NCBI GenBank assembly: GCA_019787685.1
Contig: JAHNUO010000017.1
Coordinates: 124,001 to 188,000 of the forward strand
Reading direction: 5' to 3'
Length of the DNA stretch: 64,000 nucleotides
Source of the DNA: Chiua virens
Lineage: Eukaryota; Basidiomycota; Agaricomycetes; Boletales; Boletaceae
The position numbers and the translations under genes were made by a program. The stretch's first letter is position 1. Every line of letters starts with the position of its first letter. The notes under the pieces were generated by a model. It was not told the DNA's origin. It did no database searches and saw only the letters and a program-made list of their open reading frames with translations. Below are positions 46,901 to 60,015 of the stretch, one piece after another.

Positions 46901-49900
46901 ACTCGTACAGTGGATCGCCCATATCCCCTTTATTCATGTGTTCAAGTTGCGCCCTGGCCCTTTTCTTAATACTGATCATATGAGCAGACAGGGACCGATG
47001 ATGCGGATCGACTGACGTCCTCAACAGTATGCCCAAGGAGCTGTCGCGTTTCAGTCTGGGCGAGGAGCCTGCGCTCGCCCGCGGTGATTGTTCGTCACAT
47101 GCATAGATCCCGACTCGATATCACGCACTCGGTCAGCGTCGGCCTCGGTGGGAAGCACACGTACGCATGCATTTCGCAACGATCGGTACGCCGTCCATAT
47201 GAAATTCCGTGGAGGAAAAAATATCATTTTTAATATGGTACGAATTTCACTTGTGATATGTATTGACATGAAGGGCCTGAATCGGATTGCCACACACCAG
47301 GATTGTACGTGAGTGCATGCGCACCACTAGGGTCGGTGAACGTCGGCTACACCACACGACCCACTCAAGGGTTTTTTTCCTCGAACGTGATGCGAAAGGC
47401 AGTTTGTGCGGCGACGACACGCCACGGCATTGTTATATGGTGCATCTCGCCTTCTTTGACTAGTACATATGCAGGATAGCTGGTGGTGCCCCGTCCGCAT
47501 GAGCGACGTGTCGTGTTCACGTTCGTGTCCACGTTTTCTCCCCACGTATACGTAAAACGTGACGTAAACGGAAGAACACAAGCGTGATTTTCAGGCGCCT
47601 GCCAGTGGAACTTGGAAGGGATGTCCTTTGCCGACTATCATTCCGTCATGACGCACGGGCACACCTGCGTGAGACGACCCATCGTCCTCAGACACCCCAC
47701 AAACGGGGATTCGGATACTTATCGATGAGTACAGTGATCGATTCCGCCGCATTCGGAGCATGAGACATTGGACCCTCTCAGTTTCCTCTCCTGTATGCCT
47801 GTCATGCAAGCTCCAACTTGCGATAGACAAGTTCCACAATCTCGGTTCCCCGAGAGAAAGGTCTCAGTGTCACTGAGCGCCATTAATATTCAGTTGGAAT
47901 CTGAATTATTTCGCAGACATGTCAAACATGATAGGACCATGATCATGATGCTGGGAGCAACCGGTGTTACTTATCAGATACTGAAACACGCATGTGTAGT
48001 CCCATGACGAGAGAGCCTGTTCTCTCCACAAGTCAATAAACCACTAGATGGTATAGTCGGCCCAGGCGTCTGGTACGACCAGCAAGAGGCGTTACGGCGT
48101 CCCCTCATGATCTTCATGCAACGCGGGAGCAAAGTACATAAGTGCGGAAACGCTTGGCAAGTCACGCATGGAACTCGATGTCGACATGTACGATCTCGAG
48201 TACGTCGACGTCCGAGTCGCGAAAGAACATCGGCAATCGAGCTCGCTTGCGATGCGTGCTCCAAGCCTATACACTTGGAGATTTATTGAACTTGATCGTT
48301 GCCTGTGGCGTCGTGGGTCGAACAATCACAGGCTACGCAACAGGCGCAGTGTCATCTCTTAACAATGAAACCTCCACTGCAACCCAATCCGGGTCGACGT
48401 TCTCATGCTTTTTTTTTTTTGACAAGAGACGCGGATCAAGTGTCGTTACCTAACGTGGAGCATGGCAGAGATGAGTGCACAATTGCGTCAGATCAACATA
48501 TTACCATTTGGTGAACTCATGAACTGTGTGGGTGCGAGAGTCTCGGGGATGAATCAAGGTTTTCGTGCTTGAGAATGAATTCCTACAGGACCGTCGTTCC
48601 TGACCGTTGACCTGTGATCAGACGACACGTTCAATCCGTCTTCAGAACACCGTTGATGTCCCACAGTCACAGTCGACGAGAGGCGTGCCTCCCGTCCGGT
48701 GCATCGCAGGTGATTTACCCAGGCATGTGAGTTTCAAGTCTGATTAGCCTGACGACACACGAAGCGGATCAGTATTAGACATACTTTATAGTACTTAGCC
48801 TGAAATGTGTGCTTTGGAACCGGTCTGCATCTAAACGATAGAAGGGATACTCGACGCGAGCAAAACCTTGCACAGATGCTGGCAACACCGCACGTCCATG
48901 TGCAAAGCTTATCGAATTTGGTTAGATGAACGGTGGGGGTGCAAGTCGCCCAAACTGCGAAGGATGCTGTCATTCGTTCCCATGATGGTGGCTCATCGCC
49001 AAAACTCAAAACGCACTTGATGGGAGGTCACGTAAGTGGACGTACGAATGGAGCGACGGGCTGGCGATGAGTGCGACTGCGGCGCGGGCGACACCTGGAC
49101 ACGTCGACGTCTAGATTCATCAGCCCATGGGGAAACGTCAGTTGGTGTTGAGGATGAACTGAACGCTACGGGTGGCGTAGTTACCCAAACTTGGCATAGC
49201 GCTGGGAAACGATGACTCGGTGACTCGGTGGTTTTCGCCGCATCGAGTACATTGATGGAGAGGCAGGCTGTCCAGCGACACGACGAGTGATGTCACTGGT
49301 TGGGTTCTCGGTATCGTATTGGGAAACGTATAAGCACAGGAACTTGAGAGCGAGAATGCTAATGTTTCATGAATCAAAGCCGATGGGATTCGTCATGGGA
49401 AGCGTCCTGAGATTGGTAAGTTGAACAAAAGTGTGAGAATATCAAATTTACACGAGCCCATGGGCGGAGAGGTGTCGACGGTGGTATCCCGGCAAGAGGG
49501 TGAGCCTTTTTCGTAAGTTCTTATGATGTGGTTGGGCACCCGAAAAGTCCGCAGAAGCCACTTAAACTCTACGAGGAGCGAGATACTCACAGGAGATCTT
49601 CTTGAGCGGGACTCACGTGAACAAAGGTATGTCCTGTTATGTACAACGCTTGATCCAGTGGGAGGACAGCAGCAACGGGCACTCGCCAAAGTCCGTCAGG
49701 CAGCCACTAAGCCACAGCCCTAGTGGGCGGTGGTGTGGCCTCGTTGCAAGGCCCAGTGAGAATGAAGGTGTAGATCGCCGTCTTTCCAATGAAAGAGACG
49801 GAGATAAACAGCCTGATGGCACACGCCCGCTAGCGAACTAGGGCATAGTATATCGCACTGAGTCTATATCGAACATGCTAATCAGTCTCGCGGGTTGGTG

Positions 49901-50039
49901 CAGTGGAAAGCAGATGGGAACATACCTATGATTATGTAATCGAGAAGTTGGTTGCAAACGGTTGGACGCCGTGCGCAACGTTGTCCAAGCCCAACGTTTG
50001 GCGTTTTACAAAATTCCAGGTGGAGCTGACAGATTGACC
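43956..50039. other. 6-kb gene-poor region
   Basis: No gene can be supported. Frames at 45450-45767, 45730-46140 (low complexity, Arg/Ser/Thr-rich), 46118-46438 and 46668-47015 lack domains and splice context. A 12-base T run is at about 48409-48420. Composition is mixed and I see no intact transposon. Confidence 0.5.
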
Positions 50040-52710
50040 ATGCCAATCAAACACCTCGAAAGTGAGTTCAAACTCCTTTTTTTCCCGTATCCTCGTCCTG
50101 ATGTGACTTTGGTACAGACTATCTCGCCGAGCGGAAGCACTTGCAAACATTTCCTCTCAGCGTTTTATCCGACTCGCGTCTTGGGATTGATGCCTCTTAT
50201 TACTTGCAACAGCTCACTGATAACCCGCCCTCGCGCGAGCCCCTTCTAGCCGCCACGGGTGGTCTTCCGCTCGCCCTAACCCAGCGCATCGAAGCCGATC
50301 TGCGTACCCTCGAAAAACTCCACATCAAGCCCGTCTTTGTCTTTCCTGGACTACTCCCTTCCAAACGGTGGAAACAATACCAGCACCACACTGAATGCAA
50401 CGAAGCGTGCAGGGACAGGAGAGATGCATGGGCCAAGTATGAAGCCGGCCAGGAGGAAGCAGCCATCAAGTTGTTCGAAGGACGCAGCGGGCTCGCTCAA
50501 TGGGATTTGTGGCGCATGGTTCTTCGCATCTTTAGGCATCGAAATGTTGAGTTCCTCGTCGCGCCTTATGTTGCCTGGGCACAGGTGTGTTCTCGTATGC
50601 ACAGCTTCGATGGATTAAACTTATTTTGCCCAAGTTAATCTATCTCCTCCGGCATTCGAAATCATATATCCATGCCATCTATGGCCCAACCGATACTTTG
50701 CTGTATCCGGGCGTGGACAAGTTGATTACTTCCCTTGATCTCACGTCAAGCACGCCATCCTTTACGTTTGCCTCGAAGCGCTCCATCCTCAATGACCTCG
50801 GAGTCAATGAAGACCAGTTTCTCGATATTGGAATTTTGGTCGGATTTGACCACTCCCCTACCTTCCCTCCCAACATGCATGACCAGGCACTCAAAGCCAC
50901 GGTTGATATGGTCAAGTACTACAAGTCGGGGCACGCTGCCGTATCGGCGTTTTCAGAGCACCACGGTGTTAAATCGACGCAATATCCGGATCAATATGCG
51001 CGGACGCGTTCCATGATCAAGTATTCTCTGATACTTTCGTCTGAAGGGACTGTTGTGCCACTTCCTCTCGTTATCACCACACCGCCTGCTCACGGCCCGA
51101 ATCATCATCCCCACCATCCTACCGCAGCGGACATTCCCTCTGATCTACATGAAATATTTACGCACCGACTTCCGGACGAAGTGTATTTCTATCTGTCACG
51201 AGGCCTGGTGGGTCCTCAAGCGCTTGTTTGGCTAACAAGTGGTCAGATTGTCGAGCCACCACCCCTTGATAATGGCGAGACCACCGAATATAAGCGATTT
51301 GTCAAGGAGGTGGTCACAGATGGCCAGACTGGTCCACGGGCGACGGCCCTGGCACTGATCAGCAGCGTGTCTCACAACTTTTGGAATAACCGAAAGGTGA
51401 TGGGTAATTTCTGGTTCGAGAACCCTGCCCCGCATGGACAGAAGCCGGTACAACATAATTCGGCCCAGACGGTCCAACTCGCCGAACGGGTCGCGGGTTG
51501 GAACGTTAGCTATGCGATTGTGGAGGAAGAGCTGAGGCGACAAAACGTGGGCGACCGTTTATTACTGCGGGGTTAGCGCTGATAGTCAGACGCTGTTATC
51601 TAGTCGTCGACGATCGACTTTGCATTGTGTCTCGGCGCAACGGCGTCAGAAAAACTTGCGCTGCGGACCAAGGCTAAGACGAACCTGTCGCCGGGACAGC
51701 TGGACAAAAAAGACGAGGTTGTCGCGAACGTGATTTGGCGATTCCTTGAACTGAGAGGGTAAGTGGGAGGAGGAGTATGAAGGCCGATCAGAGGGTGATT
51801 GATTGACGTGACAGGTTCCTGTTGAACTCTCACATGCACTCGCCGTTGGCAAGAGCGATGTACACAGCAATTAAACAAGCGCGTCTAAACGACAAGTTCC
51901 AGGAGCCGCTATATTTATTCTTGGAGCTAGTGAGAGCGGGAGTGATGCATGGCCACTTATGGTCAGGACGAGCCTTTAGTGGAGGGCCGAGTTTCGGAAC
52001 CGGTACGAGGAGGATCTCGCGGTGACTGGTTAGCTGACGTGTCAATTGCAGACGATGAGAAATCATGTATGCTCCTGGTGATGCGGGTACTGAGCATCGT
52101 GCCATTGAACTTCAAGGTGCGGTGAGAGTAAAAGTAGAACGAGGATGTTCCTGACAAGGAGTGATTTGCAGTCACAACCATGGTCCGCTCCGTTATCACG
52201 TGAACTGCTTGTATTCAACTCGTTTGTGCGATCGTTGACACGGGCACTACGCACGTTGCTGGAGGTGACGACGCTGAACATGCTATTGCGGAACGATGCG
52301 CGGAGGGCGCGGGACGATATTTTGGACATTACGATTTCACTGCCGTTCCAAGCGGAGGTGAACACGGGATTTGGGGTGCTCGCGAAGGTATACTTGGACA
52401 CGCTAACGCACCTGAACAACCAAACGAGGGTACGGGACCCGAATGCAGAAGGGGTGAAAGAATGCAAGCAAATGGCGCTCGAGATCTGCGAAGAAACGTT
52501 CCCAGGGGTGAAGCTACCGAAACAGGAAGTGGAACGAGGATTCCGGTTCTGGGACATCGTAAGTGGGAAGGTATGGGTATGTACTTGAGGCTGACATGTG
52601 TGCAGGCGTTGACTGCCATGAGGCAGCTACACTCGGAGGGTGCAGTGCTGCGTGAGCTGATTGACCAGTTTGAGGCGGCAGAAGCATGGCTTGCACCGAT
52701 GCGACCATGA
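50040..52710 (+). CDS. MKT1: Post-transcriptional regulator MKT1 (XPG-like)
   Basis: In yeast Mkt1 works with Pbp1 on mRNA (for example HO) and affects mitochondrial and stress traits. Eight exons: 50040-50061, 50118-50584, 50635-51546, 51604-51758, 51815-52002, 52052-52116, 52172-52558 and 52606-52710, giving 766 residues with no frameshift. The start MPIKHLENYLAERK is family-like. An XPG-type N-terminal fold is visible (LGIDASYYLQQL, KPVFVFPGL, VEFLVAPYVAWAQ, HAIYGPTDTLL, DQFLDIGILVGFDHSP), followed by the MKT1-specific N and C regions (RLPDEVYFYLSRGLV; HSPLARAMYTAI). The family is thought to have lost nuclease activity. It is the cleanest long gene in the window. Confidence 0.95.
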
Positions 52711-53010
52711 AGTTGACGGCACAACAGGGTCATTTAGTTACCAAAAAAAATGTTTTTTTTTGAGTGTTTTATCTCGGGAAAGATGACATGTTTGAGCGTC
52801 GAAAGAGACCGTCGGAATGACAAGGGGAAGATGGGAAAAGAGATGGGATAGAGATGGGAACGTGATTTCCAAAAAGGGGAATATCAAAACACGTGACTTT
52901 GTTCGGAGTGTGAAAGGGTGTCGAAAATGGATCTGAGATCTGATCTTGATCCGGAAAGGGAATCTTACCGTCTAGATCTGGGTTCGCGTGGCAAATGGCC
53001 CGTTTTATAA

Positions 53011-53802
53011 ATGTCGAGTGTTGAGTTTTCCCCAGACCAGACGATGCCCGCTATCATGCAACTCCATCCTGAACTCGAACACATGCTACATTGCGACCCA
53101 CTCAAACCAAACTCAGGCCATCTCTACGTTCGTCAACCACACACAATACAAATCATACAGCTCGTGGAAGGTCCCCCTCCTCCACAGCGCCGCTTAGCCT
53201 CCGTCATACACTCCTCCGACCCCCGCTCCTCTTCCGCCTCCTCCGGCCCCTCCACCTCTGACTCTGAAGAGGACTGCTCCTCCTACTGCTCCTCTGTCAT
53301 CACCCCAGACGAGTCCTCAGATCCCATCCCGTGGACCGATGACACCTTTCACACCCGCATGAAGCGCGTCCATGCCTGGCGAGACGGCTTTGTCAACGCA
53401 ACCTCCGGTATGTCTTCCTTCTCCACCCGCCCCGCCCATCTGACCCGGCCCCAGAGCCACGGACACCCTCTCTCAAACGCAAGTCAAATTCGCATCCGAC
53501 GGATGACGACGCTGTGCGTGTCTTGCTTGCCTCGCAGCGCACTCACTCATCTCCATCAGGCCTCCCACACTTCGAAACGCTCTCGTTCACGCGATGGACA
53601 CAGCATATCCAGGCTCACAGGCCATCCTTGTCCCGCTTGCGATACCCCCTTCCCCTCCCTCGCCAGTCTCCGCAAACACGGCCGTGCGTCAGATACCCCT
53701 GAAGCATGCCGTGTCGCCGTCGAATACGACTTTGAATATCCCCCGCCCTCTACCGCCGCGTTCACTTTATCTTCGTCTTCTCTCACGCACACACACACAT
53801 GA
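53011..53802 (+). CDS. Small protein with one C-terminal C2H2-like finger
   Basis: Three exons (53011-53407, 53455-53513, 53560-53802) join in phase to 232 residues. An acidic Ser-rich middle (STSDSEEDCSSYCSS) is followed by basic segments (PSLKRKSNSHPTDDDA, SKRSRSRDG) and one finger-like motif, CPACDTPFPSLASLRKHGR, with a Cys 12 residues after the His. It ends in a run of Thr-His. Reading through without introns also gives an open frame, but the spliced form has better composition and proper GT-AG sites. It may be a nuclear regulator. It lies 300 bp after MKT1 on the same strand and is unrelated to the other finger genes. Confidence 0.65.
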   Translation: MSSVEFSPDQTMPAIMQLHPELEHMLHCDPLKPNSGHLYVRQPHTIQIIQLVEGPPPPQRRLASVIHSSDPRSSSASSGPSTSDSEEDCSSYCSSVITPDESSDPIPWTDDTFHTRMKRVHAWRDGFVNATSGMSSFSTRPAHLTRPQSHGHPLSNASQIRIRRMTTLCVSCLPRSALTHLHQASHTSKRSRSRDGHSISRLTGHPCPACDTPFPSLASLRKHGRASDTPEACRVAVEYDFEYPPPSTAAFTLSSSSLTHTHT

Positions 53803-56800
53803 CGATCATGATCACACATCATCTCGCATTGTTGTACGATAACCCACGACTATTTCTTGTCTAGTACGGTACATACGTTTCTCATACTTGCGGTGTGACC
53901 TCAGGTCGGGTGAAGTAAAAGGGCTGCATTTTTATCGCTTGTACATTATCTGATCATAGTTTCACCTTAATTATACCATATTAATTCACTATTTCCTTCC
54001 TCCGTCCAAAGGGTCACGCTCTGTTCGAATCCGCGAGGGACAACCTTGATTACCAACGTGATCAAGCGGTATAGGTATTCACTGCCGGTTGATACTTGAC
54101 TTGCAGGCACCACCTCTTTTTCGCCACATCATCCAGTCATCTGGGACCTGACATGGGAACAAGCCAGCAAGATTCCAAATAGCTTGCTTGAGAGAACCGG
54201 AATCCGTGTCTCTCTCCCACGAGGAGCACGGGCTTGGCCAAGCATAACATGACCTTTTGTGTGTGCGTGAGTTGTGCTTTTCAGAACTTGATCTCCAACC
54301 GCGATTCCGTATCCGGTCTTCTTTGAATAGCGCGGTGCTCCCTTTCGAACGACATACTGTAAATGGGCATCGAGGCGATCGAGGCGGACTTGAGGTGCAT
54401 CTAAAAGTTGAAACCGCATAAGCGAGCCCAACCTCTACCTTTTAGGTGCCTAGATTTGGTTAGGCCAGGTTAGTAGCCCTGAATATCCATATTTGCCAAC
54501 CCATTGTCCAATCATCGCTCTCAAAAGGCCACAGAGAGTCGTCAAGCGATAACGCAACAATAACGTTGTTCTGCCGCTTTGTAGATGTGGACGGGGTTTC
54601 CACACACGTACTCATCCGGCAATCATCCGCCCGAGACCGGATTGAGACACCTTGGGGTCGACGACGGCAAAAAAGAAGCTGGAAACAAGGTGCGTAGACA
54701 CGAACGAAAACGAGGAGTGTCGTAAACGCGGCAATCACATTGCACCAGTGTCCGTCCTGTGGGATCCACCGCAATGGCTCGTCGCCGTTCAACGTTCATT
54801 CTCGTGTTCGATTTTCCCATCTGCTCCGAATTTGAATCGGCTTTGGCCAACTGAATACAAACGTTCAACGGCAGCCTTGCGACAATGAGCGTCCATCTTA
54901 CGCATGGGGCACGAGGCAGTTTTCGATTGATGAGAGCTGTGGTAGTTTGTCTGGGCAACGACCCGCCTTGGTTATTGTCCAACGTGGTGATATACAGTGC
55001 ATCGATGCGTTCTAAATTCCCTTGGTCGCTAAAGGACTTGAGAGAGCGCGATCGGCGCCAAGGGGGGACATCGAGGGACGACACAAGTGTACATAATCGT
55101 TTCTTTCCTGTAAGAACGCCGTGGTGTGAGAGAGTCTTGTGCGCGCGCGGTTTTCGCTGGTGATGAGAAAAAAAGGAGAGCTACATAGTCCTTGTAATGC
55201 ACTTTGCAATTCTGAATGGATCGATTTGAAACGCACGGCATGCGGCCTTACCCCCGCACGGCGCAAGGGTCGGTTTGGGTCACTGTTCGCATCGTCACCA
55301 TACGTCTTGCGTTTGAGAATCTTCCATGACCGACACACGCGGGGGTTCCCATCGAAACTCGTTTATGAAGCATCCGAGTCGTGTGGGCTGCTTGGCGAGA
55401 GAAACGCCGTCGTCAAGGACGCTTCTTCTTTCGAGAGAGCTGCGCGCGAGGACTCACGTCGTAGCGCGTTACGACAAATTCGTTTGGCGGTTCTTTATTT
55501 AGTTGCCAATGCGTCTTTGACTGATTCTTTTCTCTCTCTCTGATCGTTGTCGACAAGAAGGACGAGTTCCACATTTGAACTAGCCTGTGATGCTTCTGTG
55601 TTCGTACCAAACCATATCTGGCACGCCGTTGCTCTATTTCCATCGTCGTGAAAAACGAAGCGCACGGCGAGAGACAGATAGTGATCACGGTGAGACTCTG
55701 GTACGTGTGTTCTCGACACTGGAGCGCAATCTGAACTAAATTTGAACGTGTGGTACGACTTGGTATCGATCCTGCTTTGCGTCATACCCCGGCTCCATCG
55801 CATCTCGTCTCCTTCTTGTCACGTTCCCCCTACGTCACCTCCACCAACGCACGGACGTTCCAGAACACGGACGGGTCCTCTCTGATGCGGGCGTACACGC
55901 GTGCGAGTCTGTGGACGACCACTCCGTGATGTCACCATCTGACATCCGTGATCCAACTCACCTCCCCACACGCAGGCGATCAACGCATCTGTCATCCCCA
56001 ATGTGGCAGCGCGTGGTTCGGATCCAGATGTGACCGCTGTGCATCATTCATGTCCAACGATCTGGGGCAACAACGCGCAGCGGCCACATGCGTCTTTGGG
56101 GGTGCGTCGCCGAGCGTGGTATCGTGGAGGGCGGAGGACCGCCCCTGAACGTGCACGCGTTCGCAACCTCCTCCACGCTCTTGGGATACAACGACGGGTT
56201 CTAGTCTCAGGCGCACGGACGAGACCATGGTCCGGACGTTCACGTACGAACCCACGCATGACCAGACTCCTATCTCACGAGAGTGGGTGTCGTACAATGC
56301 CAGGAAGCGAGCGGGAGGAGTCGCCGCGGGTCGTTTGCCACGTCTCTTCGCCAGACGCTCTCGTACAACGCGTTCGTCATACCGCGATGCCGACCGTTGT
56401 TCAACGTCATCGCCGAACAGACGCTCCCCCGGATCTCACACACCCCTCTTTTCTTAAAACAATGCTCCGCGATTCCCAGGGGATTGTCTGATACAATTTT
56501 AGCGCGCGGTACCGTCCAAAGGCACTGAATTCAGTCGGCACAGCATGGCGTCCCAGCACAGCACACAAGTATAGCAAACGGATCCAAGAAAAGGTTTGCT
56601 CCAAAATGGAACAGAGTTTCATTTTTGTGGACGTCGTGATCAAAGTAGGACTAGGTCGATTCCCGCGCGCACTCGCGCAAGTCTCACGCAGAGGGTTTTC
56701 TTTCAAACCCGTGGCCTGGGAGTCCGCTCAAGTCCCGCTTCCAATTCCGAGTGTCTCGCTTTAGAGCTTGAGAGCCCGACAAACAAATGGTGATCATACG

Positions 56801-58187
56801 ATACGGTGTCCTATTGGACTGCGGGATGGAATCTATACGTAGGATGATCGATCTCGGTTTTCTCACAAGCTTGTAGCTATTCTTAGTCTGCAGAAGGTGT
56901 CATCTATTGGCGATCGCCGTCGATAGGACTTGTGTTGTGCTGTGTTGTGAGAGAGCTCGTCTGGCATATCGTCATACATGGCGTCGATGAGTAAAAGAAG
57001 CTTCTTCTATCCCGTGTCCTGTTGTCGATCTGCTATCCAAAGCAAAGGACTGCTGCGATGGCGCGTTTGGATTCGTCAAGTGACTTGCCTCGTATGCAGC
57101 GACGACGCCACTATCTTGTGTAGGTCCTATCGTCCCGGGTATTCGCACGACGGGCTCGCACGGCGGTACATACATACGAGGGTGCCTTCATAAATCAAAG
57201 GGTATGCATGTGTACTTCGGTGATATGGTATTTCCTAGATGAATGAAGCGGGTCAGAAATCTACCAGTCTCTTTTCGTGCAGATAGCTCGGGGTTGGGCG
57301 CGGGGGTCACCCTTGCACAAGGTTTTTTCAAACGCAATGGATGATCGAAATGACCCTGATCACGGGTGATGATGACCCTCTTGGGGTAACGACCCGTTTC
57401 AAAAAATGGTGGTCGGATGCCCGTACGGGTATGCCATGGACACGTCGATGTAGATGCGAGGGGATAGTCGACGTCCCGAGGCGTTACCCAAGCAGCACGG
57501 TCGACGCGGAGTTCTATCGCATCTTATCTTGGTTCCCATTTCCATTTTCCTCCGTCTCCTTGCCATTTTTTTGAACGACCCTCCTAAAGGAGATCCGATC
57601 AGAAGACAACAAAATTTGGTCAAAATGAGCTCGAAAACCTGTTTGAAAATGGAATGGGTGCACGTACGGGGCGTGTCCGGGTTTACCCACGGTACGGGTG
57701 CATGAATTCATATCGGGGGCATCTATGAAAGCCCTGTGAACGCGTGTGGCAAGGACATGGGCATCCTGTGGGGTGCGGGGACTCATTTTGGGATGTTATC
57801 GTAGGCTTGAGGGTGGCGGGTTTGCTGTCACGACCTTCCAAGGCGAGTCGATACGCCACGATCGAAATAGACCAAGAACCGGACGAAGGGAATCAGAATG
57901 GTCGGACCTGGGCGTTATTATCGTTTTATGAGGGTTGGCATGCGGTACACCGGAACGTTCGAGGGCGGTGGGTGGTATACAATTGATGTTCCTATAAACG
58001 TCATTGGTTAAGCTTTGAAACATGGAAGCAAGGTCTGATATGAGCTTTTTGGATGTCGGTGAACGTCTCCGCCGCCGAGTTTGAGCTATGCTCTTGCGCA
58101 GTAGTGATTTCCTTTTTCGGCTAAGACGAACAGTGCAGCTCCACTGTCTGCGACGGTCGACACCCACGCTGGCCAACGCCAACTCCC
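53803..58187. other. 4.4-kb gene-poor region
   Basis: No complete gene is found. The only coding-like part is on the minus strand at about 55830-56420 (listed separately). The frame at 54129-54431 (minus) has no recognisable domain. Confidence 0.45.
55830..56420 (-). pseudogene. Possible decayed gene, unidentified
   Basis: Coding-like minus-strand pieces are MTNALYESVWRRDVAND (near 56390), GMTDALIACVWG (near 55990) and VVHRLARVYARIREDPSVF (near 55910). They are separated by frame changes and in-frame stops. Two of them share a GMT-x-AL-x3-VW motif about 410 bp apart. GC content is high compared with its surroundings. Product unknown. Confidence 0.25.
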
Positions 58188-60015
58188 ATGGCACAGCGAC
58201 ATCTCTTTCGAACGTCTGACCCTGCTCAGATTCTGCCTCTCAAAACGTCCGATACACGACCCCCATTGACCACACGCATCCCTAAACGGTGTTTTCGGCT
58301 GCTTGTCTTCTTATTACTGTCTTTTTCGGCGCTTGTATGGCTCTACCGTCGCTCTCCTCCCGGGATAGAACCTTTCGAGGACGAAGACGACGCCGCAGAA
58401 CACACCTTACCTCCACTCTACGAGGCTTACCACGACTATGAACGACACCTCCCACAACACAATTTGTCCCTGCCTTTTCCAGAGGGTCGAGACGCCAAAT
58501 TCTTTTGGGTACCCAATCATGTCACTGGTGAGCTTTTGTCGTTCTTCATAGTCCTTGCAGAGGTAATCTATCCTCGTCGTCAGCGTCGGGGTGGGGAAAC
58601 GTCATGCAGGAGCTCCTTTTAAATGCACTTTTGGCACACGAGACTAATCGCGCGTGAGTACACCAGCCTTTGACATGTGATGGACATAGAGACATTCCAT
58701 GTTCTAGCTTCGTCTTTGACAATTATACGTGGGCCCGCGATGGCCCAGAGTACGCGGAGTACAATGGAAGACTGATCCCCGCCCGCATACCCCTGTCTGC
58801 GATCATCAGTGGTACGTCGTTTCTATCCCTGCTGTGTTTTAGACCTGATCGAGAGGACATGTCCAGGTCCTATAGTTGGCTCTGCGTTTGGTCCTGGGGA
58901 TCCGACACCGCGTGCGGTGCACAGGGAGTACTTTCACCAAGTGTGTCCGAACCCGACCATCTTGGACAGCAATGAAGTCGTCGGCGGGGATCTTCGATAC
59001 GACAACAATGTCCCTGCATCGCGAATATTCGACATGTGGGTGGAGAAGCTCAATTCCATCAATGACCCTTGCGTCGAGATCCAACTCAGTTCACCTCAAC
59101 TTTTCGAGATATGGTGTGTCGCGTGACGATATTGATTGTACATTGTGATGCTGATGCAATGGACGTTCAGGCTATTTGGGGCGCCGAGAATTTTATCCAT
59201 CTGGCCCCGACTCTCCCAGTCACCTATTCTTCGAGAATTTTCGTGGTCTCCCTTGGTTTTGGGCGCGTTTGCTCGGAATGCACATCTCTTTGGGCCAAAG
59301 ACCCAGTCCTTTCGATTCCTTCCGTCTTATATGCAGCCATCGTCGCCAAAACCGACTCCCACGGAGTTGCACAACGTCGAACCCATACTACCAGCGGCAA
59401 AGGTAGATCCGATCACCGGCCTTCTCGTGTTGCACATCCGAAGAGGCGACTTCGCGGACCACTGTTCACACCTTGCGAATTGGTCCTCGGACTGGAACGG
59501 ATTCAACAAGTTTGCGACGCTCCCCGACAAGTTCCGTCCGCCTTACGATGGTGGTGGTGGCCAGACGACCGAAGCCAACACCAAATACTATTTCAAGCGA
59601 TGTTTTCCCACTGTTGAACAAATCGTGGAGAGGGTACGCGAGGTGCTTGCTGATCAGAAAAGGTTGTATGGTGGGGCAAAGGAGCTCAGACGAGTCTACG
59701 TCATGACTAACGGCGAAGCGGCTTGGTTGGACGAGTTGAAGGAAGCGCTGATGTGGATAAAGCCGTGGGATTCTGTGACGAGCAGTCGCGATTTACGGCT
59801 TAGTTGGGAGGCGAAACCTGTGGCGCAAGCTATGGATATGTTGGTGGGTCAACGGGCACAGGTGTTTATAGGGAACGGCGTACGTCATATTTTGTTCCAA
59901 CTGCATGAACAACGTGCTTACCACCATGCGTTCCCAGTTTTCGAGCCTGACCTCGAACATCGTCCTGTTCCGGATGTTGCGAGAGCTACCGCCCGGCGAC
60001 ACCAGATTTTGGTAA
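58188..60015 (+). CDS. Type II membrane O-fucosyltransferase-like protein
   Basis: Probably a Golgi glycosyltransferase of the GDP-fucose O-fucosyltransferase fold. Six exons (58188-58527, 58584-58653, 58708-58811, 58867-59113, 59171-59879, 59938-60015) give 515 residues with no frameshift. A single N-terminal membrane helix lies at about 36-53 (LLVFLLLSFSALVWLY) behind basic residues, fitting type II topology. Family blocks are GWGNVMQELLLNALL, AFVFDNYTW, LVLHIRRGDF at about residue 228 (sugar-nucleotide site), YVMTNGE, and a C-terminal GQRAQVFIGNG joined by splicing to FSSLTSNIVLFRM and ending DTRFW*. The acceptor protein is unknown. Confidence 0.88.
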
